A stretch of 10,418 nt of DNA, from contig JBGOEJ010000041.1 of NCBI GenBank assembly GCA_041446545.1, forward strand, positions 1 to 10,418, given 5' to 3'. The notes beneath the pieces were generated by a model that saw nothing but the letters and a program-made list of their open reading frames with translations, did no database searches and was not told the origin of the DNA. The DNA comes from Fervidibacter canadensis. GTDB lineage: Bacteria > Armatimonadota > Fervidibacteria > Fervidibacterales > Fervidibacteraceae. Shown here in pieces: positions 1 to 7,143 of the stretch (position 1 is its first letter; each line of letters begins with the position of its first letter). Made by a program: the position numbers and the translations under genes.

Positions 1-422
1 AGGATTTTGACCCCAAAGAAAAAGACATGTTCGTCATGAACTTCGGGGCAGGGAATGAAGACCCGTATGAGCCAGCGGTCATCCTTAACGATGCCATCAC
101 TTCTCAAGATGGCTTCCCTGGTGCGGGGATGCCTCTTCTTTGGCTTTTGAACGCAAAGGAAGGTTCTGGTTATCCTCCTTTGTGGGGTCCTCCAGTTTGT
201 GAAATTGACATGAATAACCCCAATTCTATTGGTGCAGGGCTAATCTTCGTCGTGGGACATGAGTTAGGACATACAGTGCTTTGGGATGAACCTGCTTATG
301 GACATCACTTTGCTCCCTCCGCTCAAGACTGCTTCATGTTTCAACCGACCATTGTCTTCTGGCCGACGGAGTTTTGCGGAGCAAACCCAGGCTGTCAATC
401 ACTTTGGAAACTCAATCCATGA
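1..422 (+). CDS. Zincin-like metallopeptidase, copy 1 (5' end outside window)
   Basis: The frame is open to the left edge, so the ATG at 27 is probably internal and the N-terminus lies outside the window. Numbered from that ATG, HELGH lies at residues 78-82 on a hydrophobic strand-helix segment (IFVVG before it). This is the HExxH zinc-binding and catalytic-glutamate motif of zincin peptidases. Further histidines are H93 and H94. A C-x-M (C102, M104) and a C-x5-C pair (C117, C123) follow. The order HExxH, His, CxM, Cys pair resembles archaemetzincins (HExxHxxGxxHCx4CxM, then CxxC), but the third histidine is displaced by about five residues, so the family placement is inferred. The stop codon abuts the ribosome binding site of the next gene, so the two are almost certainly co-transcribed. 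No export signal can be judged without the start. A second, altered copy lies at 1380-2136. Confidence 0.7.
   Translation, partial: DFDPKEKDMFVMNFGAGNEDPYEPAVILNDAITSQDGFPGAGMPLLWLLNAKEGSGYPPLWGPPVCEIDMNNPNSIGAGLIFVVGHELGHTVLWDEPAYGHHFAPSAQDCFMFQPTIVFWPTEFCGANPGCQSLWKLNP
27..163 (+). repeat. Near-identical direct repeat, copy A
   Basis: These 137 bases recur at 1407-1543, offset by exactly 1380, with two mismatches: C/T at position 43 (silent) and T/C at position 85 (Leu to Pro). Similarity drops sharply after 163. The block encodes the N-terminal part of the metallopeptidase domain in both copies. It marks either a recent duplication with later decay of the flanks, or local gene conversion. 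Confidence 0.95.
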
Positions 423-437
423 AGGAGGTGCTTTAAT

Positions 438-1337
438 ATGGTCAAGCGCATAGTGTTAAGTGTTGGGATGGTTTTGTTCTCAGTTGTCACCGTAGTGATG
501 CAAGGACAGGGTCTTTGTCAGGGAACAGGCAATCCTGTCCCGCCTTTGCCTAAGCAACCCAAGGAAGTGGAGGAACAAGTAAAGCGCGCATATGCCCTTT
601 TTGAACAGGGGCAATACGAAGCAGCCCTTTCAGTCGCTTTAAAAGTGCATCAACAGCATGGTAATGTGATGGTTTGTTGGTATCCTCGTTGGGTTCTACG
701 ATATGCAAAAGGTAACCTTCCAGACCCCTACGATAAAGGCTCAATTCTTCGGGCAACGGTGGAAGGTTTTGATTTACCCATCCCTGCCAGTATGGCGGTT
801 AGGGCAAAAAGTGTTAGGGTGCTGATAGCGCAAATTTACGAAGAGATGGGCGACTATAAGGAGGCAATTAAGTGGTATGAGAGGGTGGGACCGAAGTTAG
901 GTGAGAAACCCGTAGGTCCTGGCATTCCTGTTTCCCACATGGGCATCATTCGTTGCATGCAGAAATTAAATCAAGGTTACCGCCCTCCCCAACCTCCGCC
1001 AAAGAACACATGGCGTCCTTTGCCTTTGAAGTTTCGTGAAGAAGACTACTTCATCTTGGTCCCCCTTGAAGAAGCCTGTAAGGTTTTGGGGCTCTCCTAT
1101 CGCTCGGACATTAGTCCAAAGACAAAAAGAGTGCGTTATGTCTTCATCGGTGAGAAGGGGAAGTTGTATCCTGGGCTAACTCAAGCGAGGGACATTAGAG
1201 GGGAACGGGAGTTTTTGGCTTACGCTCCTTATGAAGAAGACGGTGTTGTTTGGGTTCCCTTTTACTGGTTGGCGAAGCAGGCGGGGATAAAAGGATGGGA
1301 GGTTAGAAACGGGAAAATTTATGTCGCGCCGAAGTAG
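438..1337 (+). CDS. Exported TPR-like / copper amine oxidase-N-like domain protein, copy 1
   Basis: The 299-residue protein starts at an ATG seven bases after a strong AAGGAGGTG (422-430). Residues 1-29 look like a signal peptide: KR, then a hydrophobic stretch of about 17, then a small polar region. No good lipobox precedes C27. Two TPR-like helical pairs are visible at about 44-75 (AYALFEQGQYEAALSVA) and 126-155 (AQIYEEMGDYKEAIKWYERV). After a proline-rich linker (182-189), residues 197-299 resemble the copper amine oxidase N-terminal (stalk) domain common in secreted bacterial proteins, with its repeated VPL..ACKVLGL and VPFYWLAKQAGI strand-helix units ending in GKIYVAPK. That domain is not catalytic; a wall or surface scaffolding role is inferred. 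The gene follows the metallopeptidase directly, so the peptidase may act on it or with it. A paralogue of equal length lies at 2151-3050. Confidence 0.8.
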   Translation: MVKRIVLSVGMVLFSVVTVVMQGQGLCQGTGNPVPPLPKQPKEVEEQVKRAYALFEQGQYEAALSVALKVHQQHGNVMVCWYPRWVLRYAKGNLPDPYDKGSILRATVEGFDLPIPASMAVRAKSVRVLIAQIYEEMGDYKEAIKWYERVGPKLGEKPVGPGIPVSHMGIIRCMQKLNQGYRPPQPPPKNTWRPLPLKFREEDYFILVPLEEACKVLGLSYRSDISPKTKRVRYVFIGEKGKLYPGLTQARDIRGEREFLAYAPYEEDGVVWVPFYWLAKQAGIKGWEVRNGKIYVAPK

Positions 1338-1379
1338 GGAACAAAATAGTGGTCATTCGTCGTCAAAGTTTTCGGGTGT

Positions 1380-1643
1380 TTGGAGATGCTGGCAAAACGA
1401 AGGGATATGTTCGTCATGAACTTTGGGGCAGGGAATGAAGACCCGTATGAGCCAGCGGTCATCCCTAACGATGCCATCACTTCTCAAGATGGCTTCCCTG
1501 GTGCGGGGATGCCTCTTCTTTGGCTTTTGAACGCAAAGGAAGGGGCAGGTTATCCATTAAGGGTTGTAAACTTCCTTTGGGGCTATGCCCATAGAAGGGA
1601 TGTTTATGCTGCAATTGTGGTGCCAGGCAATGTAGATGATTGA
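1380..1643 (+). pseudogene. Zincin-like metallopeptidase, copy 2, 5' fragment (frame-broken)
   Basis: This is the N-terminal part of the second metallopeptidase copy. From the ATG at 1407 it matches copy 1 almost perfectly for 46 codons, then diverges after NAKEG. The frame is open from 1350. TTG at 1380 is the first plausible start, but no good Shine-Dalgarno sequence precedes it, so the 5' end may be truncated relative to copy 1. The frame ends at TGA 1641-1643. The rest of the domain, including HELGH, continues in the +1 frame from 1636, so this piece alone lacks the active site. Dropping one T from GAT-TGA-C would join the two pieces as V-D-D-D-P-Q-G. Residues encoded by about 1557-1670 have no counterpart in copy 1. 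It could be a decayed gene, an assembly error or a recoded gene. Confidence 0.65.
1407..1543 (+). repeat. Near-identical direct repeat, copy B
   Basis: This is the second copy of the 137-base block at 27-163, with two mismatches. It forms the 5' part of the second, frame-broken metallopeptidase gene. The flanking sequence on both sides is clearly less similar. Confidence 0.95.
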
Positions 1644-2136
1644 CCCGCAAGGAGAGGGAGCGTATGGGGTAACTTATGGACCAATTTGGGGTAATCCTAC
1701 CGCACCCATTATAGAGATTGACCTTGAAAACATTGATGAGGGATTGGGATTGCCATGCGACGACTGCAACCGACCTGCTAACCGAGCAACTTGTTGGTGG
1801 TGTGTTGGTCGTCAGCAACCTTTTCAACATCGCGGTCATTGCCAAACATTCCTTTATTGCTGTGATTGTGACAATGACCACCCGAATGATGAACAACAGT
1901 GCGGGGAATGTGGTTGGAATATTCACAATTTGTCTCAACTTCAGGTTCTGACATGGGTTGTTGGACATGAATTAGGGCATACAGTGCTTTGGCATCAGCC
2001 TAATGGCGGGCATCATTCTGGAGCAACAACTTATGATTGCCTGATTTGGCAATGGGTTGACTGGCGAGTTAACCCACCAACAGAATTTTGCGCTCAAAAT
2101 CCGGGATGTCAAACCCGGTGGAAACTTAACCCATGA
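1636..2136 (+). CDS. Zincin-like metallopeptidase, copy 2, 3' part with cysteine-rich insert
   Basis: This reading frame of 166 codons carries the catalytic half of copy 2. Residues 13-33 (YGPIWG...IIEIDLENI) align with copy 1's PLWG...CEIDMNN. HELGH is at 111-115, with H120, H126 and H127 following. C135, C152 and C158 match copy 1's cysteines, but copy 1's C-x-M is C-L-I here, so the methionine is lost. Between the EIDL strand and the HELGH helix lies an insertion of about 65 residues, absent from copy 1. It is rich in Cys and His: CDDC (41-44), CWWC (53-56), H65, H68, C69, C75, C76, C78 and CGEC (89-92). This looks like one or two zinc-binding knuckles. ATG 1636 overlaps the stop of the upstream fragment and has no clear ribosome binding site, so independent initiation is doubtful. 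It may depend on translational coupling or on a frameshift. The stop overlaps the next gene's binding site. Confidence 0.65.
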   Translation: MIDPQGEGAYGVTYGPIWGNPTAPIIEIDLENIDEGLGLPCDDCNRPANRATCWWCVGRQQPFQHRGHCQTFLYCCDCDNDHPNDEQQCGECGWNIHNLSQLQVLTWVVGHELGHTVLWHQPNGGHHSGATTYDCLIWQWVDWRVNPPTEFCAQNPGCQTRWKLNP

Positions 2137-2143
2137 AGGAGGG
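2136..2143 (+). promoter_or_regulatory. Ribosome binding site deciding the start of the second TPR/amine-oxidase-N-like gene
   Basis: AAGGAGGG lies seven bases upstream of ATG 2151 and overlaps the stop of the preceding gene. The same arrangement sits upstream of the paralogue at 438 (AAGGAGGTG at 422-430). It favours ATG 2151 over the in-frame ATG 2133, which would place this site inside the coding sequence. With the 2151 start, both paralogues are 299 residues long. Confidence 0.85.
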
Positions 2144-2150
2144 ATTTGCG

Positions 2151-3050
2151 ATGACAAGGAGACTTTGTATCACCTGTTGGGCAGCGGGAGTATTAACCTT
2201 GATGGCTTTGGCCAGTCCACCTATGAGGTTTGATCGTCTTCCCCCAGTTGCTCCAAAGGAAGCTGCAGAGAAACTCAAGCAAGCGCAGGCTCTCTTAGAA
2301 CAGGGTTTGTCTCCCGAACTGGCATATCGCTTAGCATACGAAGTCTACCAGAAACACGGGGTCGTGCGGACTGCATGGTTTCCATTATGGTTATATAGGC
2401 AAGCGAAAAGACCTTTACCTGATCCGAATGATCGCCTTGCAGTGATCGGCTCCGTGGTGGAAGGTGGGCACGGCTTACCTCTTAGTATGCTTCGTAAAGG
2501 GGCGACTAGTATCGGGCTATTATTCAGAGCCAGTTGTGTTTTGGGGAATTACGAAGAAATAGTCAAGTGGGGTGAAATGTTAATTCAGGCTGGGAATGAG
2601 TCTTATAGCATCCTAAAGACTGTGGAATCTGCCCGCTTGGCTTTGGCTCAAGGTATAAAGCAATATCCATATCGCAGGTCTTCTAATAGGCACACATGGC
2701 GTCCTTTGCCTTTGAAGTTTCGTGAGGAGGACTACTTCATCTTAGTCCCTCTTGACCAAGCCTGCACGGTTTTAGGGCTTGGATGCACCATCCAACCTAA
2801 CCTGAAGATGGCAGGTGGGAAAGGGATTCGGGTCACAAAGCCTGATGCTCCCAACATCGTTTATCGGCTCTTTCTCGGTCGTCCTGTCGTGGAGAGGTTG
2901 GAGAGCGGGAGAGGACACACGGAAACGCTGGCTTATGCGCCTTATGAGGAAGGCGGGGTTGTTTGGGTGCCCTTTTACTGGCTTGCAAAGCAGGCAGGGA
3001 TAAGGTGGTGGGAGGTCAGGAGCGGGAAGATTTATGTCGCTCCAAAGTAG
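2151..3050 (+). CDS. Exported TPR-like / copper amine oxidase-N-like domain protein, copy 2
   Basis: This is the paralogue of the gene at 438-1337 and has the same length (299 residues). Residues 1-21 form a signal peptide (TRR, hydrophobic core to MALA, likely cleavage near A21). The helical part at about 35-170 is well diverged, and its first TPR-like pair (AQALLEQGLSPELAYRLAYEV) aligns with copy 1. The C-terminal domain from about residue 183 (TWRPLPLKFREEDYFILVPL) to GKIYVAPK is far better conserved, with stretches nearly identical at DNA level. It has a slightly longer loop (215-240) than copy 1, which is offset by a shorter linker. The conserved C-terminal half suggests the amine-oxidase-N-like domain holds the shared function, while the helical half may set specificity. 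Role unknown; exported and co-transcribed with a metallopeptidase-like gene. Confidence 0.8.
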   Translation: MTRRLCITCWAAGVLTLMALASPPMRFDRLPPVAPKEAAEKLKQAQALLEQGLSPELAYRLAYEVYQKHGVVRTAWFPLWLYRQAKRPLPDPNDRLAVIGSVVEGGHGLPLSMLRKGATSIGLLFRASCVLGNYEEIVKWGEMLIQAGNESYSILKTVESARLALAQGIKQYPYRRSSNRHTWRPLPLKFREEDYFILVPLDQACTVLGLGCTIQPNLKMAGGKGIRVTKPDAPNIVYRLFLGRPVVERLESGRGHTETLAYAPYEEGGVVWVPFYWLAKQAGIRWWEVRSGKIYVAPK

Positions 3051-3066
3051 CGTTAACTTTCCCTCG

Positions 3067-3123
3067 CTCCCCTCGCTATCGGTGGCAAACTGAACGGGGC
3101 AAAGAACTTTCCAACGAGGGGAG
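3067..3123 (+). promoter_or_regulatory. Inverted repeat that can pair with the murJ ribosome binding site
   Basis: CTCCCCTCG (3067-3075) is the exact reverse complement of CGAGGGGAG (3115-3123), with a 39-base loop. The right arm contains the GAGG-type ribosome binding site eight bases upstream of GTG 3132. A second CCCTCG at 3061-3066 could compete for the same arm. If transcribed, the stem would hide the site. It may be a translational control element or chance pairing of purine-rich and pyrimidine-rich tracts. Confidence 0.35.
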
Positions 3124-3131
3124 TAAGGCAA

Positions 3132-4742
3132 GTGGCGGTGCGAACGCAATCAACATCAAGCCACCGATTGCTGCGCAATGAGCGGACGAGCGTGGCGGGT
3201 GCCACGCTTATCGTCATGGCGCTTATTGGCTTATCGCGGCTGACAGGCATTGTCCGCGATATCGGTCGGACGACGCTCTTTGGGCGCGACTGGCACACGG
3301 ATGCTTATGTCTCCGCCTTCAGCATCCCTGACCTGATTTACTTCCTCGCTTCGGGTGGTGCTTTGTCGGCGGGCTTCATCCCTGTCTTCACGGGCTACCT
3401 GACGAAAGGTGAGGATGAAAAAGCCATCAAAACTTTCCGCGTGTTAATGACTTACCTCGGCATTACCCTCCTCACCCTCATCATCCTCTTTGAGTTGCTT
3501 GCCCCTCAACTCGTTGCCTTGCTTTTCCCTGGGATGGTCGGCGACGGACGCAAGTTCGCCCTCACTGTCTGTCTCGTCCGCATCTTGTTGCCGTCTCAAT
3601 TCTTTTTCGTCTTGGGCAGCCTGTTCACGGGCGCCTTGATTTCCTTGCGTTACTTTGCCGAGCCGCAGGTTCAATCGGTGCTTTACAACTTGTGCATCCT
3701 TTTCGGTGGCATCTTCGGGGCTCACTTTGGCAGCCATTGGTTGGGCAAAGGGATTGAAGGGATGGCGATAGGTGCACTGACGGGGGCTGCCGTCGGCGCA
3801 GGCTTGGTGCAGGCACGCCAACTCTGGCAGGTCGGGATGGATTTTCGTCCTTGCTTTGACTGGCGCGACGAAGGGGCGCGGCAAGTCCTCAAGTTGGTCA
3901 TCCCTGTCGTCTTCAGTCTTTCCGTCACCCAAATCAACGCCATCATCTTGCCCCGCAGTTTCAGTTCCTTGCTCCCACACGGAGCGGCGACGGCGGTAGA
4001 GATGGCGAACCGCATCATGCAACTTCCTGTTGCCCTCTTCGGCGCCAGCGTGGGCATTGCTTTGTTCCCTACCCTCTCCGCTTTAGCGACGCAGGAGGCG
4101 TTGGGTGAACTGCGTCGTCAGACCGTCAACGGGTTGCGGGCGGTTTTGCTATTGACTGTCCCGTCCGCTGTTCTCATGGCGATTTTGCGCGAACCGTTGG
4201 TCGCTTTGTTTTTTCAGTATGGACGATGGACGGCGGCGGACACGCAAGCGACGGCGTTGGCACTGCTCTTTTACAGCGCAGGAGTCCCAGCGATGGCGTG
4301 CCAGCAAGTTCTGGCGCGTGGCTTTTATGCCCTGCGGGACACTTGGACACCCGTTTGGGTCGGCTTACTCAGTTTCGCCCTTGCTTTCACCCTCAACGCT
4401 GCTCTCGTCCACTCGTCCCTTCAGCAAGGGGGATTAGCGTTGGCGTTTTCTGTCTCGGCGTGGTTCAACATCTCTTTGCTGGCGTTGCTGTTGCGCCGGC
4501 GATTGAAAGGATTGGAAGGGCATGCGTTAAAGCAGATGCTCCTTTGGCTTTTCCCTGCGACGGGCTTAATGGCCGTCGGGGCATGGGGATGCCTTTCCGT
4601 TCTGCCAGAGGGCGGATGGTTTTGGCGGGTGATGGGGGTGTTACTTCCCGCCTTGACAGGACTTTGCCTTTACGCTCTCTCGCTTTGGCGCGCTCCTTTC
4701 CCTGAAAAGCAAACTTTGCTCGCTAAGTTTCGTCGTCGGTAA
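3132..4742 (+). CDS. murJ: MurJ-type lipid II flippase
   Basis: MurJ is an inner-membrane MOP-superfamily transporter that flips the peptidoglycan precursor lipid II to the outer face of the membrane. This 536-residue protein has the usual length and is hydrophobic throughout, with about 14 membrane segments. Family motifs are present in order: SRLTGIVRD (35-43), FGRDWHTDAY (50-59), GGALSAGFIPVF (75-86), NRIMQLPVALFG (293-304) and ARGFYALRDTWTPV (395-408). R36, R42, D57 and R294 match conserved charged residues of the E. coli central cavity. The RR that follows the IPNL motif in E. coli (site of R52) is YF here (IPDLIYF). The start chosen is GTG 3132, eight bases after GAGGGGAG; GTG 3138 is possible. 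It ends 41 bases before the hydrolase gene, so the two may be co-transcribed. Identification is firm. Confidence 0.95.
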   Translation: MAVRTQSTSSHRLLRNERTSVAGATLIVMALIGLSRLTGIVRDIGRTTLFGRDWHTDAYVSAFSIPDLIYFLASGGALSAGFIPVFTGYLTKGEDEKAIKTFRVLMTYLGITLLTLIILFELLAPQLVALLFPGMVGDGRKFALTVCLVRILLPSQFFFVLGSLFTGALISLRYFAEPQVQSVLYNLCILFGGIFGAHFGSHWLGKGIEGMAIGALTGAAVGAGLVQARQLWQVGMDFRPCFDWRDEGARQVLKLVIPVVFSLSVTQINAIILPRSFSSLLPHGAATAVEMANRIMQLPVALFGASVGIALFPTLSALATQEALGELRRQTVNGLRAVLLLTVPSAVLMAILREPLVALFFQYGRWTAADTQATALALLFYSAGVPAMACQQVLARGFYALRDTWTPVWVGLLSFALAFTLNAALVHSSLQQGGLALAFSVSAWFNISLLALLLRRRLKGLEGHALKQMLLWLFPATGLMAVGAWGCLSVLPEGGWFWRVMGVLLPALTGLCLYALSLWRAPFPEKQTLLAKFRRR

Positions 4743-4783
4743 AAAACTCTTTTCGGCTGTCTCACGGCAGGGAGGCGGAAGCG

Positions 4784-5857
4784 ATGCGAAACGAGGCGAC
4801 GATGCGCAATTGGTCTATGGGCGAATATTTGTTGCGGCGTTATCGGGAACGGCAACCTTTGTTACCGCTGGGGGCGGAAAATGTTGACGAGTTACGCCAG
4901 TGGCAGGCGCAGTTTCGGGCAAAAGTCTGGGAAGGATTGGGAATATTGCCCGAACAAAAGTGCCCCTTAGAACCCCTCACCGTAGACCGCACCGACATGG
5001 GTGACCATTGGCGGGAGAAAGTGCTCTTTCAAAGCGAACCCGACATGACCGTGCCTGCCTATTTGCTTTTGCCGAAAGATTTGCGGCAGGGCGAAAGGCG
5101 AGCGGCGATTTTGGCTTGTCATGGGCATGGCAACGGCAAGGACGATGTTTGTGGCATCACGCATGGCGAATTCCATCGCGTCCATGCCATCCGCGCCCAC
5201 AACTACCCTTACGCCCTCCGATTAGTGCGGGAAGGTTACATCGTTTTAGCGCCTGATTGGCGGGGATTTGGTGAGCGTCGGTTGGGAGGTGCTTATGGCG
5301 GCAAAGACTATTGCGATGTCTTGCTCATCAAATGCCTGCTCTTTGGGCTCAACCCGCTTGGCTTAAATGTTTGGGATGGGATGCGATGCCTTGACTATTT
5401 GCAGACGCGCCCTGAAGTGGACGGTGAACGGCTCGGTTGCGTCGGGCTTTCCTATGGCGGGACGATGACGCTGTTTCTGGCGGCGTTAGATGAGCGGGTG
5501 AAGGCAGCCGTCGTCAGTTGTTACCTCAACACCTTTGGCGGGTTCGCGTTGCAGTTAGGTAACTTCTGTGGCGTCCAAGTGCCCATCGGCATCTTGCGTT
5601 ACGGCGATTTAGGAGAAGTGGCGGCATTGATTGCTCCGCGCCCTTTATGCGTGGAAGCAGGACGGCGAGATGACGGCTTCCCCATTGACGAAACGCGCAA
5701 AGCGGTGGAAGTCGTCCGCCACGCCTACCGCGTCGCCAACGCAACGGAGCGGTTCGTTTACGACGAATTTGAAGGCGGACATCAATGGCACGGTGAAATC
5801 TCCATCGCTTTCCTGCACCGATGGCTGCCACCGAACAAGGATGATAGGACTGACTAA
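4784..5857 (+). CDS. Alpha/beta hydrolase, dienelactone-hydrolase / Abhydrolase_7-like
   Basis: This 357-residue hydrolase appears cytoplasmic, as no signal peptide is visible. The nucleophile elbow is G-L-S-Y-G-G with Ser223. The likely acid is Asp296 or Asp297 (EAGRRDDGFPID), and His333 (EGGHQWHG) completes the triad. HGHGNGK (113-119) follows strand 3 and supplies the oxyanion hole. DWRGFGERR (158-166) is typical of acetyl-xylan-esterase and dienelactone-hydrolase relatives. An N-terminal helical part of about 80 residues before the core fits the Abhydrolase_7-like families. The natural substrate, probably an ester of a sugar or other small molecule, cannot be read from sequence. ATG 4784 lies eight bases after GGAGG (4771-4775). 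The last four bases overlap the end of the convergent aminotransferase gene. Confidence 0.85.
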   Translation: MRNEATMRNWSMGEYLLRRYRERQPLLPLGAENVDELRQWQAQFRAKVWEGLGILPEQKCPLEPLTVDRTDMGDHWREKVLFQSEPDMTVPAYLLLPKDLRQGERRAAILACHGHGNGKDDVCGITHGEFHRVHAIRAHNYPYALRLVREGYIVLAPDWRGFGERRLGGAYGGKDYCDVLLIKCLLFGLNPLGLNVWDGMRCLDYLQTRPEVDGERLGCVGLSYGGTMTLFLAALDERVKAAVVSCYLNTFGGFALQLGNFCGVQVPIGILRYGDLGEVAALIAPRPLCVEAGRRDDGFPIDETRKAVEVVRHAYRVANATERFVYDEFEGGHQWHGEISIAFLHRWLPPNKDDRTD

Positions 5858-7098
5858 CTTACCGCTGGCAATGCTTCTTCCATGACCGAAAGGGCGAAGG
5901 CGATTTCTTCGTCAGTAATGACCAACGGCGGGGCAATGCGAACGACTTTTTCCGTGTGCAAAGTCCCGCCGATGATCAAGCCCCGCCACAGGCACTCCCG
6001 CACAAACTTTTGCGTCGCCTCTTTCGTGGCAAACTCCAACCCCAGCATCAACCCTTTGCCCCGAACGGCGGCAATCAGCGAGGAACGGGTAGCAAGTTGT
6101 TGCAATGCGGACTTCAGTTTCGCTCCCACCCTTTCGGCTCGTTCAGGCAAGTTTTCCCGCTCCATCACTTCCAGCGCTGTTAACGCCGCCGCACAGCAAA
6201 CGGGATGACCACCGAAAGTCGTGACATGGCAAAGGGGTGGGTTCTCGGCGAACACTTGCATCACTTCTCGCCGCGCCAAAAAACCACTCAATGGCATCCC
6301 GCCACCGAGCGCCTTGCCAACGGTCAAGATGTCAGGCGCGATGCCCCAATGTTCAAAAGCAAACCATTTGCCCGTCCGCCCAAAGCCCGTCTGAACTTCG
6401 TCCAAGATGAGCAACGCCCCCACTTCATCGCAACGCTCCCGCAACGCAGGTAGGAATTCGTCGGGCGGGACGATGATGCCTGCTTCCCCTTGAATGGGTT
6501 CAACGATGACAGCAGCGACCATCTCGTCAATCTTTTTCAGCGCTGCCACATCGCCGAAAGGCAGCAACGACACATCAGCAAGGAGAGGCTCAAAAGGGTG
6601 ACGATAAACTTCCCGACCCGTCACCGACAACGAACCCATCGTATCGCCGTGAAAACTGTTTTCAAAGGCGACAAACTTTTTACGCCCCGTAAACTTGCGC
6701 GCCAACTTCAAAGCGCCTTCGTTCGCCTCTGTCCCGCTGTTGGTCGGGTAGTATTGCAGTTCGCCTTGCCAGCGCCCCCCCGTTGCCCGCCGAAATGCTG
6801 CTTCCACGAGGTTGACCAATTTCTCCGCCAACGCCACCTGAACATCTTGCACGAACTCTCCGTAGACCATCACATGCAGATAGCGCTCCGCTTGCCGTTG
6901 GATGGCTGTGACAACTTCGGGTCGGGTGTGTCCGATGTTGGTGACAGCAATACCCGAAATGAAGTCCAGATAGCGTCGCCCATCTTTAGCGACGACCCAA
7001 CAACCTTCCGCCCGCTCCACAACGATGCCGATGGGCTCCTTAGAAGTCTGAGCCAAAAACCGCCGAAACTTTTGCGACAATCGTTGAACCTCATCCAC
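5854..7098 (-). CDS. Class-III PLP-dependent aminotransferase (acetylornithine / ornithine / 4-aminobutyrate type)
   Basis: This 414-residue fold-type-I aminotransferase moves an amino group from an omega-amino acid or diamine to 2-oxoglutarate, with PLP bound to a lysine. Conserved elements are all present: NSGTEANEGALKLAR (120-134, PLP phosphate binding), SFHGDTMG (148-155), VEPIQGEAG (199-207), ILDEVQTGFGRTGK (231-244, Asp233 contacting the PLP nitrogen), TVGKALGGGMP (259-269, Lys262 forming the Schiff base), TTFGGHPV (293-300) and VRIAPPL (386-392). Motifs alone do not separate ArgD, ornithine, GABA or putrescine enzymes, and no arginine or GABA pathway gene lies beside it. GTG 7098 is the start; GGAGGTGA (complement at 7106-7113) lies seven bases upstream. 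The gene is divergent from the methyltransferase and convergent with the hydrolase. Confidence 0.92.
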   Translation of the reverse strand: MDEVQRLSQKFRRFLAQTSKEPIGIVVERAEGCWVVAKDGRRYLDFISGIAVTNIGHTRPEVVTAIQRQAERYLHVMVYGEFVQDVQVALAEKLVNLVEAAFRRATGGRWQGELQYYPTNSGTEANEGALKLARKFTGRKKFVAFENSFHGDTMGSLSVTGREVYRHPFEPLLADVSLLPFGDVAALKKIDEMVAAVIVEPIQGEAGIIVPPDEFLPALRERCDEVGALLILDEVQTGFGRTGKWFAFEHWGIAPDILTVGKALGGGMPLSGFLARREVMQVFAENPPLCHVTTFGGHPVCCAAALTALEVMERENLPERAERVGAKLKSALQQLATRSSLIAAVRGKGLMLGLEFATKEATQKFVRECLWRGLIIGGTLHTEKVVRIAPPLVITDEEIAFALSVMEEALPAVS

Positions 7099-7143
7099 GC
7101 CTCGTTCACCTCCGACGATGTCCTATCGTAGCACCTCCATACC

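Noticed and set aside
1477..1968. Reverse-strand open frame across metallopeptidase copy 2
   Set aside because: The forward strand carries homology to copy 1 here, and the reverse product shows no domain or start signal.
2133..2150. Earlier ATG start for the second TPR/amine-oxidase-N-like gene
   Set aside because: It would encode the Shine-Dalgarno sequence; the start at 2151 matches the paralogue's length and layout.
3054..3075. Short CCCTCGCTC tandem repeat as a CRISPR or satellite
   Set aside because: There are only two 8-9-base units and no spacers; it is better seen as part of the murJ leader pairing.
3444..4022. Long reverse-strand open frame (192 codons) inside murJ
   Set aside because: It is antisense to an unambiguous murJ, is rich in charged low-complexity residues, and has no ribosome binding site or family pattern.
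6490..7131. Forward open frame of 213 codons opposite the aminotransferase
   Set aside because: The opposite strand encodes a complete class-III aminotransferase with all catalytic motifs; this is its shadow.
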